DNA of 32,803 bases, taken from assembly GCA_018063505.1 (NCBI GenBank), contig JAGPBF010000021.1, positions 1 through 32,803 on the forward strand. The letters are read 5' to 3'. This DNA comes from Rhodoferax sp. (GTDB lineage Bacteria > Pseudomonadota > Gammaproteobacteria > Burkholderiales > Burkholderiaceae_C). Every line of letters starts with the position of its first letter. Positions within the stretch are counted from its first letter, which is position 1. A program made the translations under genes and the position numbers. Below are positions 1-8,754 of this stretch, piece after piece. The notes under the pieces are model-generated. The model was not told the origin of the DNA. It did not search any database and saw nothing but the letters and a program-made list of their open reading frames with translations.

Positions 1-2
1 CT

Positions 3-7
3 AGGAG
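3..7 (+). promoter_or_regulatory. Ribosome binding site of the first binding-protein gene
   Basis: AGGAG lies ten bases before the ATG at 18, slightly long spacing but a strong Shine-Dalgarno match. It supports that start and shows the window begins inside the leader of this gene, so its promoter lies outside. Confidence 0.6.
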
Positions 8-17
8 ATTCTCAAAA

Positions 18-1586
18 ATGACAATTCATGAAACAACAACTGAATCGGGGATCGTCATCGATCGCCGCCAGCTGATCGCCGGCGCATCGGCCGTGGGCCT
101 GGGCGCTGCATTCGCCAGTGCGCCGGCAATGGCGCAAGGGACTCCCAAAAAAGGCGGCGTGTTGCGCCTGGGCATGGAAGGCGGCTCGGCTTCGGATAGC
201 CTGGATCCGCGCACCTATGCCGACTCGATTCCGATCGCCTACAGCCTGATGTTCTGGAACACCTTGGTCGAGATCGGCACCGCGGGCGATGCCACACCGG
301 AACTGGCCGAGAGCTGGGAGGCGCAACCCGGCGCGCTGGAGTGGGTCTTCAACATCCGCAAGGGCATCACCTTCACGTCGGGCAAGACGCTCGATGCCGA
401 TGACGTGATCTATTCGATCAACCTGCATCGTGGCGAGACAAAATCCCCCGCCAAGGGGTTGTTGTCCGCCATCAAGGAAATCACCAAGGTCAATGCCAAT
501 CAGGTCAAGATCACATTGTCGGCCGGCAACGCCGACTTGCCATTCATCTTGTCCGATTACCACATGATCATCGTTCCCAATGGCACGACCGATTTCTCCA
601 AACCTGACGGCACCGGTGCTTTCACGCTGGCTGAGTGGCAACCCGGCGTACGGGTTGTGGCCAAGCGCAAGCCAGGCAACTACTGGAAGCCTGGCCGTGG
701 CAACTTTGACTCGGTCGAATTGCGCTATATCGGCGACGCCGCTGTGCGAACGCAAGCCTTGGTCACGAACCAGGTCGATGCGATCAACCGGGTCAACCAG
801 AAGACAGTGGACTTGCTGAAGAAGAACAAGGGTCTGAAGATTGTGCAGTCCAAGGGTGCTGGCAACCGCTTCTGTTTCGTGGCGCTGACCGACATGGATC
901 CGTACAAGAAACAAGACGTCATGCTGGGTCTGAAATACGGCATCGACCGCAAGACCATCATCAAGAACGTGTTCTCTGGTTACGCCACCGAAGGAAACGA
1001 TCACACCGTCGGCCCGCTGAACAAGTACTACGACAAGTCGCAAAAGCCCCGTGCTTTCGATCCGGACAAGGCCGCATTCCATTTCAAGAAGGCGGGCATG
1101 TCTGGGCCGTTCGAATTGCAGGTGTCCGAAGGTGCGTACACCGGTGCGACCGACTCCGCCGTCATCTTCCAGGAGTCGCTCAAGAAAGCCAAGGCCAACC
1201 TGGACGTCAAGCGTGTCTCGGGCGATGGTTACTGGGACAACGTCTGGCTCAAGGCGCCTTTCTGTGCGGTCTACTGGGGCAATCGGCCTACCGCCGACCT
1301 GCAGCTGTCGCAGACATTTGTCACCGGCCAGACCTGGAACGACACACACTATTCGGACCCCAAGTTCGACAAGCTGATCGTCGATGCAAGGGTCGAGCTT
1401 GACGAGAAGAAGCGGCTGGCGATGTATTCCGAGTGCCAGCGGATGCTGTCCGAAAATGCCGGGATGATCTGCTTTGCGATCGGCGATGCACTGGATGCCG
1501 GAACGACCAAGTTGCGCGGGCTCGAAGCGCATGCCCGTTACGATCTGAACGACCAGCGTTTGGCCGAAAAAGGCTGGTTCGCCTGA
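18..1586 (+). CDS. ABC transporter periplasmic substrate-binding protein, peptide/opine type (SBP_bac_5)
   Basis: This 522-residue protein looks like a family 5 extracellular solute-binding protein, the receptor of a peptide, opine or nickel-type ABC importer. Residues 16-17 are a twin arginine (DRRQLIAG) followed by a hydrophobic stretch and an A-M-A site near residues 37-39, so export by the Tat pathway is likely. After it comes the family's typical N-terminal strand (GGVLRLGMEGG) and the region ATPELAESWE at about residue 93. Length is normal for the family. It heads a + strand importer operon with two permeases and a fused ATPase, but a strong hairpin separates it from the permeases. The substrate cannot be read from the sequence; the family covers di- and oligopeptides, opines, glutathione and other compounds. 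Confidence 0.9.
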   Translation: MTIHETTTESGIVIDRRQLIAGASAVGLGAAFASAPAMAQGTPKKGGVLRLGMEGGSASDSLDPRTYADSIPIAYSLMFWNTLVEIGTAGDATPELAESWEAQPGALEWVFNIRKGITFTSGKTLDADDVIYSINLHRGETKSPAKGLLSAIKEITKVNANQVKITLSAGNADLPFILSDYHMIIVPNGTTDFSKPDGTGAFTLAEWQPGVRVVAKRKPGNYWKPGRGNFDSVELRYIGDAAVRTQALVTNQVDAINRVNQKTVDLLKKNKGLKIVQSKGAGNRFCFVALTDMDPYKKQDVMLGLKYGIDRKTIIKNVFSGYATEGNDHTVGPLNKYYDKSQKPRAFDPDKAAFHFKKAGMSGPFELQVSEGAYTGATDSAVIFQESLKKAKANLDVKRVSGDGYWDNVWLKAPFCAVYWGNRPTADLQLSQTFVTGQTWNDTHYSDPKFDKLIVDARVELDEKKRLAMYSECQRMLSENAGMICFAIGDALDAGTTKLRGLEAHARYDLNDQRLAEKGWFA

Positions 1587-1650
1587 TTGTGCAGCGCCGG
1601 TCCGGATCCAATCACCGATTGGTCATGCGGATTCCGGCCTACACACAGAC

Positions 1651-1703
1651 AAGCGCACTTGCGCAAGGTCCTGTCGAAGGGCCGCGCAAGTGCGCTTTCT
1701 TTT
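1651..1703 (+). terminator. Strong hairpin with T-rich tail after the binding-protein gene
   Basis: A perfect 14-bp inverted repeat, AAGCGCACTTGCGC (1651-1664) and GCGCAAGTGCGCTT (1684-1697), encloses a 19-base loop and is followed by TTTCTTTT. This has the form of an intrinsic terminator. It lies between the binding protein and the permease genes. Partial termination or 3'-end protection here would let the binding protein be made in excess over the membrane parts, as is common in ABC importer operons (inference). Confidence 0.75.
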
Positions 1704-1772
1704 GGGCGCGCCGATTGTGACGCGTCGGGCTTGGCAGCACATGCCTGGCCCGCTTCATAGAAAGACCAACCC

Positions 1773-2720
1773 ATGCTCAAACTCATAACCAGCCGACTCG
1801 TCCAGGGGGTGGGGACACTGTTTGCCGTGTCCGTTCTCATCTTTGTCTGCACGCAGATTCTGCCTGGCGACGTTGCATCGGCGGTGCTCGGACAAGGCGC
1901 GACGCCCGAGGCTTTGGCCGCGTTCCGCAAGGAGCTGGGCCTCAATGCACCCGCCTACGTGCGGTACTTCAACTGGTTGTGGGGCGCAATACGGGGCGAC
2001 CTGGGCGTATCGATGACCAATCAGCGCGTCATCATCGACGAGTTGCTTCCACGCCTGTACAACACGCTGTTTCTGGCCGGTTATGCGGCGCTGATCGCGA
2101 TCCCGCTGTCGGTTGGTCTGGGCGTCATGGCAGCGATCAACGAAGGCAAGCTGATCGACAAGGCGTCAAACATCCTGACGCTGATCACGATCTCGGTGCC
2201 GGAGTTCTTCATCGCCTACCTGATGATCATCTTCTTCGTCGTCAACCTGGACTGGTTCCCGTCGCTGGCGACGGTCTATCCTGGCATCGGTTTTGGCGAG
2301 CGGGTTTACATCACCACGCTGCCGGCGGTGGCGCTGACCTTGCTGGTGGCGGCGCACATGCTGCGCATGACGCGCAGCTCGGTTCTGTCCGTGATGTCCA
2401 GTCCGTATATCGAGATGGCATTCCTCAAGGGCGCCAAGCGCACCCGCGTGATCGCGCGCCATGCCCTGCCAAATGCGGCGGCACCCATCATCACCGTGAT
2501 CGCGCTGAACCTGGCGTACCTGGTGGTTGGTGTGGTCGTGCTGGAGGCAGTATTCGTCTACCCCGGCATCGGCCAGTTGATGGTCGATGCGGTAGCCAAG
2601 CGCGACGTACCGGTGATCCAGGCCTGTGGCCTGGTGTTTGCCATGGTGTTTGTCGTGCTCAATACGCTGGCCGACGTTGCCATCATCCTGGTCAACCCAC
2701 GGTTGCGTCACAAGCGCTGA
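1773..2720 (+). CDS. ABC transporter permease, DppB/OppB type
   Basis: This 315-residue inner-membrane protein matches the first permease of peptide-type importers. It starts with the usual N-terminal membrane segment (residues ~9-30), then the QILPGDVAS motif near residue 30 (compare the MIPGDP of DppB) and four or five further hydrophobic segments. The cytoplasmic EAA loop is visible around residues 210-235 (IEMAFLKGAKRTRVIARHAL) and contacts the ATPase. The C-terminus ends in the typical NPRLRHKR. It follows the 1651-1703 hairpin and lies 15 bases before the second permease, so it should form a heterodimer with it. The Shine-Dalgarno is weak (AGAAAGACC). Confidence 0.9.
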   Translation: MLKLITSRLVQGVGTLFAVSVLIFVCTQILPGDVASAVLGQGATPEALAAFRKELGLNAPAYVRYFNWLWGAIRGDLGVSMTNQRVIIDELLPRLYNTLFLAGYAALIAIPLSVGLGVMAAINEGKLIDKASNILTLITISVPEFFIAYLMIIFFVVNLDWFPSLATVYPGIGFGERVYITTLPAVALTLLVAAHMLRMTRSSVLSVMSSPYIEMAFLKGAKRTRVIARHALPNAAAPIITVIALNLAYLVVGVVVLEAVFVYPGIGQLMVDAVAKRDVPVIQACGLVFAMVFVVLNTLADVAIILVNPRLRHKR

Positions 2721-2735
2721 AGAAGGACGAGAAAA

Positions 2736-3569
2736 ATGAGAATACTCGGACACAAACCTACGGTAACCGCCTGGATCGGCATGGCGATCATCGTCGTGAA
2801 TCTGGCGGTCGCGATATTCGGCCCGGTTTTTGCACCCTATTCCGAATCGCAGACAGTCGGCGCGACCTGGGATGAACCCAGCATGCAAATGCTGCTGGGC
2901 GCCGACCAGATCGGGCGTGACATGCTCACCCGGCTGATCTACGGCGCGCGCATGACGATCGGTGTGGCGCTGGCAACCACGGCCTTGTCTTTCTTCATCG
3001 GTATCACGCTGGGCTTCGCTGCGGCGGTTCTTGGCGGCTGGGTCGACACCGTGATCTCGCGCCTGGTCGATGTGATCCTCTCGATCCCGCTGCTGATCCT
3101 GGCCCTGATCATTCTGGGTGTGTTTGGCTCGTCGATCCCGGTGTTGATCATCACCATCGCGGTGCTCGATTCGACCCGCGTGTTCCGGTTGTCGCGCGCG
3201 CTCGGCATGAACCTGACGGTGCTCGAATACGTCGAAGCGGCCCGACTGCGTGGCGAAGGCACCTGGTGGATCATCCGCCGCGAAATCCTGCCCAACGCCT
3301 CGGCGCCGCTGCTGTCCGAGTTCGGACTTCGGTTCTGCTTCAACTTCCTGTTCATTGCTGCGTTGTCGTTTCTGGGGCTCGGCATACAGCCGCCGTTTGC
3401 CGATTGGGGCGGCATGGTGCGCGAGAACTCTGCCGCCATCAACTTCGGCATGCTGGCGCCGATCTGGCCCGCGCTGGCGATCACCGTCCTGACGGTGGGG
3501 GTCAATATGGTCGTGGACTGGCTGTTGTCGGTCGAAGCCCGCCCATCAGGCGCGCAGGCAGAATTGTGA
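2736..3569 (+). CDS. ABC transporter permease, DppC/OppC type
   Basis: This 277-residue protein is the second permease of the importer. It has an N-terminal membrane anchor (residues ~10-30), the segment LLGADQIGRDMLTRLIYGAR at about residues 53-72 that marks the DppC/OppC family, and then several membrane spans. The EAA loop is at about residues 168-190 (EAARLRGEGTWWIIRREILP). An AAGGACGAG Shine-Dalgarno precedes the ATG. Its stop lies seven bases before the ATPase start, so the genes are transcriptionally coupled. Confidence 0.9.
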   Translation: MRILGHKPTVTAWIGMAIIVVNLAVAIFGPVFAPYSESQTVGATWDEPSMQMLLGADQIGRDMLTRLIYGARMTIGVALATTALSFFIGITLGFAAAVLGGWVDTVISRLVDVILSIPLLILALIILGVFGSSIPVLIITIAVLDSTRVFRLSRALGMNLTVLEYVEAARLRGEGTWWIIRREILPNASAPLLSEFGLRFCFNFLFIAALSFLGLGIQPPFADWGGMVRENSAAINFGMLAPIWPALAITVLTVGVNMVVDWLLSVEARPSGAQAEL

Positions 3570-3576
3570 GGACGAG

Positions 3577-5310
3577 ATGACAGAAGTCACCCAAAAGAAA
3601 ATCATCCTGCAGATCAAGGGTCTGAGGCTCGAAGCGGTGCGTGGCGGCGCTGTCATCGTCGACAACGTCGACGTGACACTGCATGCCGGCGAAGTGCTGG
3701 GCCTGATCGGCGAAAGCGGCGCCGGCAAATCCACCATCGGATTGGCCGCCATGTCGTATGCGCGCGCTGGCGTGCATATTGCCGGTGGCGCGATCGAGAT
3801 CGACGGCGTCAATATCCGGGAGCTGAGCGCAGCCGGGCGACGCGATGTGCGCGGCAAACGCATTGCCTATGTGGCGCAATCAGCGTCGGCGGCGTTCAAC
3901 CCGGCCCATACCATCATGGACCAGGTCTGCGAGGCGCCGATGCTCCACGGCATCATGTCGCGCACCGAGGCAGAGGCCTGGGCCCGGCAATTGTTCAAGT
4001 CGCTGGACTTGCCGGATCACGAGACTTTCGGCGCCCGGTATCCGCACCAGGCGTCGGGCGGCCAGTTGCAGCGCGCGATGGCGGCCATGGCGATGTCCTG
4101 CCGACCGGACGTGCTGGTGCTGGACGAACCCACCACCGCACTGGACGTGACGACGCAGATCGAGGTGCTGATCCTGCTCAAATCGCTGATCCGCGAATAC
4201 GGTTCGGCGGCTCTGTACATCACCCACGACCTGGCCGTGGTGGCACAGGTGGCCGACCGCATCAAGGTGTTGCGCCACGGCAAGGAGGTCGAGGAGGGTA
4301 CGGTCGACCAGGTGCTGCAGCAACCCAGGCAGGAATACACGAAGATGCTGGTCGAGGTCCGTGGCGCGGCGGCGAGCGAACGCGCCGTGCAGTCCTCGGT
4401 CAGGGACGAGGTGATCCTCAGCGTCGAGCATATCGATGCGGCTTACGGCAGCTTCAAGGTCGTCAACGACGTAAGCCTGGACGTGCGCAGGGGTGAAACC
4501 GTGGCCGTGGTCGGCGAGTCCGGGTCGGGCAAGTCGACGTTGGCGCGGATCATTACCGGCTTGTTGCCACCGACTGCGGGAAAAATCACCTTCAAGGGCC
4601 AGCCCCTGCCCAAGAGCCTGGCAGAGCGCAGCAAGGACCTCAAGCGCCAGATGCAACTGGTCTACCAGATCCCCGATGTCGCGCTCAACCCGCGCCAGCG
4701 CCTGCTTGAAGCCATTGGCCGGCCGGTGAGCTTCTATGCCGGCCTGGGCGGCAATCAGACCTTTGTCTCTGATGGTGGAGATCAGACCACCGGGGAAGCA
4801 CTGGACCGGTCGTCGGCCTTGTACTATGGCATGAAGGCGGCCGACGTCAGGAAGCGAACGCTTGAACTGCTCGATCTGGTGGAACTGCCCAAGGAGTTCC
4901 TGATGCGCCGTCCGACCGAGTTGTCCGGTGGCCAGAAACAGCGTGTGTGTATTGCGCGTGCGCTGGCTGCGGCGCCGGACCTGATCATCCTGGACGAGCC
5001 GACCTCGGCACTGGATCCGCTGGTGGCCGAAGAGATCCTCAAGCTGTTGCGCCGTCTGCAGGCCGAACTGGGTCTGTCCTATGTGCTGATCACGCACGAT
5101 CTGGACGTCGTGCACCGCATTGCGCACCGCACCGCGGTGATGCTCAAGGGCTCCTTCGTCGCGTTCGACAGGACCGACGTGATCTTCGAAGGCCCCTACC
5201 ATCCGTACACCGAGCAACTGGTCACGGCCGTGCCGGTCATGCGCAGTGACTGGCTCGACGGTGTTTTGGCCAAACGTGCAACCAAAGCCAAGGCAAGCGC
5301 CACCGCCTGA
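3577..5310 (+). CDS. Fused double ATP-binding protein of the peptide-type ABC importer
   Basis: This 577-residue protein carries two complete ABC ATPase domains in one chain, doing the job that DppD and DppF share elsewhere. Domain 1 has Walker [10 protein letters not shown] at residues 45-53, signature ASGGQLQRA and Walker [14 protein letters not shown]. Domain 2 (from about residue 270) has GESGSGKST, signature [15 protein letters not shown] and [13 protein letters not shown]. Both domains have the H-loop motif ITHDL. Domain 2 holds an extra stretch of about 30 residues (roughly 388-420) between the Q-loop and the signature, which most members lack as far as I recall. GAGGACGAG before the ATG is a good ribosome binding site. 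As last gene of the import operon it powers the permease pair just upstream. Confidence 0.92.
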   Translation: MTEVTQKKIILQIKGLRLEAVRGGAVIVDNVDVTLHAGEVLGLIGESGAGKSTIGLAAMSYARAGVHIAGGAIEIDGVNIRELSAAGRRDVRGKRIAYVAQSASAAFNPAHTIMDQVCEAPMLHGIMSRTEAEAWARQLFKSLDLPDHETFGARYPHQASGGQLQRAMAAMAMSCRPDVLVLDEPTTALDVTTQIEVLILLKSLIREYGSAALYITHDLAVVAQVADRIKVLRHGKEVEEGTVDQVLQQPRQEYTKMLVEVRGAAASERAVQSSVRDEVILSVEHIDAAYGSFKVVNDVSLDVRRGETVAVVGESGSGKSTLARIITGLLPPTAGKITFKGQPLPKSLAERSKDLKRQMQLVYQIPDVALNPRQRLLEAIGRPVSFYAGLGGNQTFVSDGGDQTTGEALDRSSALYYGMKAADVRKRTLELLDLVELPKEFLMRRPTELSGGQKQRVCIARALAAAPDLIILDEPTSALDPLVAEEILKLLRRLQAELGLSYVLITHDLDVVHRIAHRTAVMLKGSFVAFDRTDVIFEGPYHPYTEQLVTAVPVMRSDWLDGVLAKRATKAKASATA

Positions 5311-5478
5311 GCGGCCGACTGCAAAGCCGAACCCACGGTGTCAGAACCCGCGTGTGTGCGCCGTCCTGCGCATGTAGGAACCCGCCGACGCGTATTGCAG
5401 GCGCCTGCCGATCCCTGATCCGGTGCCGCTTTGCGATGATGGGGTTCTGTGACATGCAAACCGAATCGGAGCAGCACC

Positions 5479-5712
5479 ATGCCAACGGACACCCGCGAAT
5501 TCCTTGACCGCACGCAACCTGATATCGCATTGCCGATGGTGGCCGTGCCGCGGCGGGTCGATATCGACTTGCCGCTGGGCCGCATCGCGGAGCCAGATCG
5601 CGTCGCATCTCGCCGTGGGTTCGCGCCTACGCTCTCTCAGGTAGCGGCCTACCCCTTGCGCTGGCGCGAGGGTGCACATCCGCGTGCCGTGGGTCAGGTG
5701 GATGCTGCCTGA
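5479..5712 (+). CDS. Possible small hypothetical protein (77 residues)
   Basis: An ATG at 5479 preceded by GGAG at a plausible distance opens a 77-codon frame that starts MPTDTREFLDRTQPD. I recognise no family. The second half is rich in arginine and alanine, as random GC-rich frames are. The surrounding 450-base gap between the ATPase and the dioxygenase holds nothing else I can identify. It may be a real small gene, a remnant, or chance. Confidence 0.22.
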   Translation: MPTDTREFLDRTQPDIALPMVAVPRRVDIDLPLGRIAEPDRVASRRGFAPTLSQVAAYPLRWREGAHPRAVGQVDAA

Positions 5713-5760
5713 AAAGCCGGGATCTGCCAGCAAACTGCCATTTGATTTAGGATCAGGGGC

Positions 5761-6555
5761 ATGCGTGTTCCAGCAATCATGCCCTCGGTGTACCTGCCGC
5801 ACGGCGGTGGCCCTGCGTTCTTCATGGAGGGCGGCATGGGCACCATGTTCCGGCCCATGGGAGAGTTCCTGTCCTCGTTCCATACACTTTTACCGGCCAA
5901 ACCCAGCGCCATCCTGGTGGTGACTGCCCATTGGGAGGCGCCAGTGCCAACTTTCTGTGGCGCCGCCAGTCCGGCCTTGATCTACGACTATTACGGATTC
6001 CCCAAAGAGACTTACGCGTTGACCTACCCGGCGCCCGGTGCGCCTGCGCTGGCGGCCAGGGCTGCCGGACTGCTTCGCAAAGCAGCTATTGAAACCCGGG
6101 TCGACCCCGAATACGGCTGGGACCACGGTGTCTTCATCCCGCTCAAGGTGATGTATCCTGCTGCCGACGTGCCAGTGCTGGCCATGTCGCTCAAGGCCGG
6201 TCTCGATCCGTTGCAACATGTCGCCATCGGTCAGGCGTTGCGCCCGCTGCGCGACGACGGCGTGTTGATCATGGGCAGCGGCATGAGTTACCACAATCTT
6301 CGCCAAATGGGCAACAGCGCGGCCGCGCTCGATTTCGACCGCTGGCTCGACGGTGCACTCGCCGGAGACGCAAGCCACCGCAGTGCCTGGCTGGCCCAAT
6401 GGGCCCGCGCCCCGGCAGGGCGGACCTCGCATCCGCGCGAAGAGCATTTGCTGCCGCTGATGGTGGCATCGGGGGCGGGTGGGGATGCGTCGGGTCGCAA
6501 GTTGTGGAGTGGGGGGGTGGGGGCGACGGCGGTGGCGGCTTGGGCGTTTGACTGA
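5761..6555 (+). CDS. DODA-type extradiol ring-opening dioxygenase (LigB/YgiD family)
   Basis: This 264-residue protein belongs to the class III extradiol dioxygenase family of YgiD and plant DOPA 4,5-dioxygenase, which use a histidine-bound metal to open catechol rings with O2. The conserved metal or active-site histidines are visible: H14 (YLPHGGGP), H57 (VVTAHWEA), H122 (YGWDHGVFIPL), H178 (GSGMSYHNL), and H224 and H229 (SHPREEHLLPLMVA). Length is normal. It stands alone on the + strand between the first importer and the leftward cluster. The last 30 codons are extremely G-rich but stay in frame. The true substrate is unknown; many bacterial members act on small catechols. A 75-base piece of a second copy lies at 17492-17566. 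Confidence 0.88.
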   Translation: MRVPAIMPSVYLPHGGGPAFFMEGGMGTMFRPMGEFLSSFHTLLPAKPSAILVVTAHWEAPVPTFCGAASPALIYDYYGFPKETYALTYPAPGAPALAARAAGLLRKAAIETRVDPEYGWDHGVFIPLKVMYPAADVPVLAMSLKAGLDPLQHVAIGQALRPLRDDGVLIMGSGMSYHNLRQMGNSAAALDFDRWLDGALAGDASHRSAWLAQWARAPAGRTSHPREEHLLPLMVASGAGGDASGRKLWSGGVGATAVAAWAFD

Positions 6556-6709
6556 CCCGGGACCGGCGTGTGGTGTGTGTACGGTTGCGACGGCGGCGCG
6601 CTGGCGTTATCCGGTCGATGCGCTGCACGGTGGCCGGCGGCAGATCGCCACAGTGTTGTCCGCCATGATGCCCCGCCTGCGTAAGGAACTGGCACGCAGT
6701 CTCAAATCT

Positions 6710-6738
6710 CGGCAGCCGGGTTATTGCTCCGGCTGCCG
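6710..6738 (-). terminator. Hairpin overlapping the stop codon of the MFS gene
   Basis: CGGCAGCCGG (6710-6719) and CCGGCTGCCG (6729-6738) form a perfect 10-bp stem with a 9-base loop containing the TAA of the MFS gene. On the - strand it is followed by only a weak T run (AGATTTGAG). It is the likely 3' end of the leftward cluster. The remaining 155 bases up to the dioxygenase stop hold nothing I recognise. Confidence 0.5.
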
Positions 6739-7929
6739 GGCGGCGCGGTTTGCCCCCACCAGGCCGGCCATGGAAATGGCCGCACTGCTCCACAGTATCG
6801 GCAGCACGCCGACCACTCCGACCGTGAGCCCGAACGCGAACGGCATCAGCACCGACGAGCAGTTGCCGATGAAATAACGCAGGCCCAACGCCTCGCCGGT
6901 GCGCGTGTCGGGTGTGGCAGCATGCAACAGGGACAGGATGTTGGGCTGGCTCAGGCCGATCGATGCGCCCAACAGAAACGAAATCGCGATGAACGGGGCG
7001 GGGGTATGCGCCCATGGCAGCAGCAAAAACAGTATCACGATCCCCGATAACGAGGCTCGCACGGTGTGCCATTCCGCGAATCGTGCGCCCAGCCACGGTG
7101 TCAGTGCCCGACTGAAAAAGACGCCAAGCGCAAAGGCCGAGGAGATGCTGCCAATGATCGACGCCGAGAAACCCAGTCGGGTTCCCACAACCGGCAACAT
7201 CACCACGAACAAGTCCCAACTGCTCGATACCGTCACCGCGACAAGCAGCAAGCGGCGCAGGGACGGCAAGCGCATCAGGTCGAACCATCCTGTGGGTGCG
7301 CTTATGGTCGTTGGGTCGCCAGCATGTGCGCGACGGGCCAGCGTGGGCAGCGGCTGCCCCAAGCGTGTAAATACCAGTGCCACGGCTACCAGCGTGCAGC
7401 AGGCCATGCAGAACAGCGCCACATGAAAACCATGTCGGTCGATCAACACTCCGGCGATGCTGGGCCCCAGCGTTGCCGACGATGAAAAGCCGAGCCCGAG
7501 CCAGCCGTAGTTGGCCAGCCGCTGCCGGCTCGAGCCGCTGTCGCCGAGTGTTGCAGCGGTGTGCAAACCAGCCATCGATACCAGGTTGTAGCCGATTCCC
7601 AGTAGCAGGGCCATCATAAACAGCGTCGGGATCGACAGCTTGAGCACCGGAAGCCAGGCCCCGGCCAGCACCAGCAGGGTGCCACGGCGCAACACGCGTG
7701 CCGCGCCGACACGATCGATCCAGCGCCCCACATGCAACGAACTGCACAGGGGCACCACGGCGAACAATCCCATGAAGACGCCCGTCCAGACCTCCCCAGC
7801 GCCGGAGCGCAGTGTGAACAGCGATCCGGACAGGCGACCACCCGACAACGCCAGATGGGCCGTCAGATTGACGAGGATCAGCGTCGGTAGTGGTGATGGA
7901 ATTTGCCACCACTGACGTTGCAGGGTCAT
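6721..7929 (-). CDS. Major facilitator superfamily transporter
   Basis: This 402-residue protein has about twelve hydrophobic segments in two halves, the normal MFS size. The loop between segments 2 and 3 carries the family's GRWIDRVGAARVLRRG motif at about residues 68-83 (compare G-x-x-x-D-R-x-G-R-R/K). A central loop (RRAHAGDPTTISAPTG) divides the halves. Subfamily features resemble drug or metabolite exporters, but the substrate cannot be assigned. It is the last gene of the leftward cluster, 18 bases after the HutC-like regulator, so it probably moves the substrate or a by-product of the same catabolic system. No clear Shine-Dalgarno precedes the ATG. Confidence 0.85.
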   Translation of the reverse strand: MTLQRQWWQIPSPLPTLILVNLTAHLALSGGRLSGSLFTLRSGAGEVWTGVFMGLFAVVPLCSSLHVGRWIDRVGAARVLRRGTLLVLAGAWLPVLKLSIPTLFMMALLLGIGYNLVSMAGLHTAATLGDSGSSRQRLANYGWLGLGFSSSATLGPSIAGVLIDRHGFHVALFCMACCTLVAVALVFTRLGQPLPTLARRAHAGDPTTISAPTGWFDLMRLPSLRRLLLVAVTVSSSWDLFVVMLPVVGTRLGFSASIIGSISSAFALGVFFSRALTPWLGARFAEWHTVRASLSGIVILFLLLPWAHTPAPFIAISFLLGASIGLSQPNILSLLHAATPDTRTGEALGLRYFIGNCSSVLMPFAFGLTVGVVGVLPILWSSAAISMAGLVGANRAARQPEQ

Positions 7930-7947
7930 GTGCAGTGCGACGCGGGT

Positions 7948-8745
7948 TCAGCCGGCATTGGAGTTCCCGAACGGGCGAAAGCGGCTGCCCAGGCGGTACC
8001 GCGATGCGGGATGCCAGCAGCGCACCATCGTCACCACCTGCGACTGTGTCCAGGTGCGGCGCGTCAGCAAAAGGCAGGGCTCGGTCAGCGGCATGGCGAG
8101 ACTGCGCGCCAGTTCCGCAGTCGGCATGGCGGCGTCCACCACATGCTCGATCTGGTCGAAAGGCACGTTGCGCGACAGGTATTCGCCCGGCGACATGAGT
8201 GAGAAGTCCTGATCAAGGAAGTCAGGCACCACGCGGGGGCTGACATAGCGGTCCTCGATCTGCACCGGCGTGTCGTTGTCGAAGTGCAGGCACACGGTGT
8301 GGAAAATCGGCTCGCCCGGCGCCAGATCAAGCAGGAAACCCACCGTCGCCGGTGCGAGCAGGCGCTCGACGACGAGCATCTGGCAGCGGTACTCATGGCC
8401 ACGTTGGCGGATCTCCTCGGAGAGCACGCCGATCTGCAACAGCGTGGACTGCGGTTTGTCCTGTGCCACGTAACTGCCCACGCCGGGCACGCGCACGATG
8501 CGTCCCTGGTCCACCAGTTCGCGCAGGGCGCGGTTCACCGTCATGCGCGAGACCTTGAGTTGTTCTACCAACTCATGCTCCGACGGCAACCGGAAACCCG
8601 CCGGCCACTCACCGCTCTGAATCCTGCGCGTGACATGCGCCTTGACCTGGGCATAACGTGCCAGTGCCGGCGTACCCGGCGCCTGCTCGGCAGCGCTCAG
8701 CGGGGACTGGGGCGCGCGGGGGTGGCTGGGCACAATGGGTCTCAA
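7948..8745 (-). CDS. GntR-family transcriptional regulator, HutC subfamily (UTRA domain)
   Basis: This protein of up to 265 residues has an N-terminal winged helix (about 28-95) with the GntR pattern GFRLPSEHELVEQLKVSRMT and NRALRELVDQGRIVRVPGVG. A UTRA effector-binding domain follows (about 110-255). The run of similarities (PQSTLLQIGVLSEEIRQRG, VQIEDRYVSP, DQDFSLMSPGEYLSRNVP) is close to the histidine-utilisation repressor HutC, which senses urocanate, yet no hut genes are in the window. The first codon is TTG with no clear ribosome site; an internal GTG four codons later is an alternative. It starts nine bases after the acyl-CoA synthetase gene. Its likely target is the palindrome at 17418-17433 at the head of the same cluster. 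Confidence 0.87.
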   Translation of the reverse strand: MRPIVPSHPRAPQSPLSAAEQAPGTPALARYAQVKAHVTRRIQSGEWPAGFRLPSEHELVEQLKVSRMTVNRALRELVDQGRIVRVPGVGSYVAQDKPQSTLLQIGVLSEEIRQRGHEYRCQMLVVERLLAPATVGFLLDLAPGEPIFHTVCLHFDNDTPVQIEDRYVSPRVVPDFLDQDFSLMSPGEYLSRNVPFDQIEHVVDAAMPTAELARSLAMPLTEPCLLLTRRTWTQSQVVTMVRCWHPASRYRLGSRFRPFGNSNAG

Positions 8746-8754
8746 ACTACAGAC

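Noticed and set aside
12..1532. Long antisense frame of 506 codons opposite the first binding-protein gene
   Set aside because: It is a shadow of a well-supported gene, rich in R, H, Q, V and D with no recognisable motif and no ribosome site.
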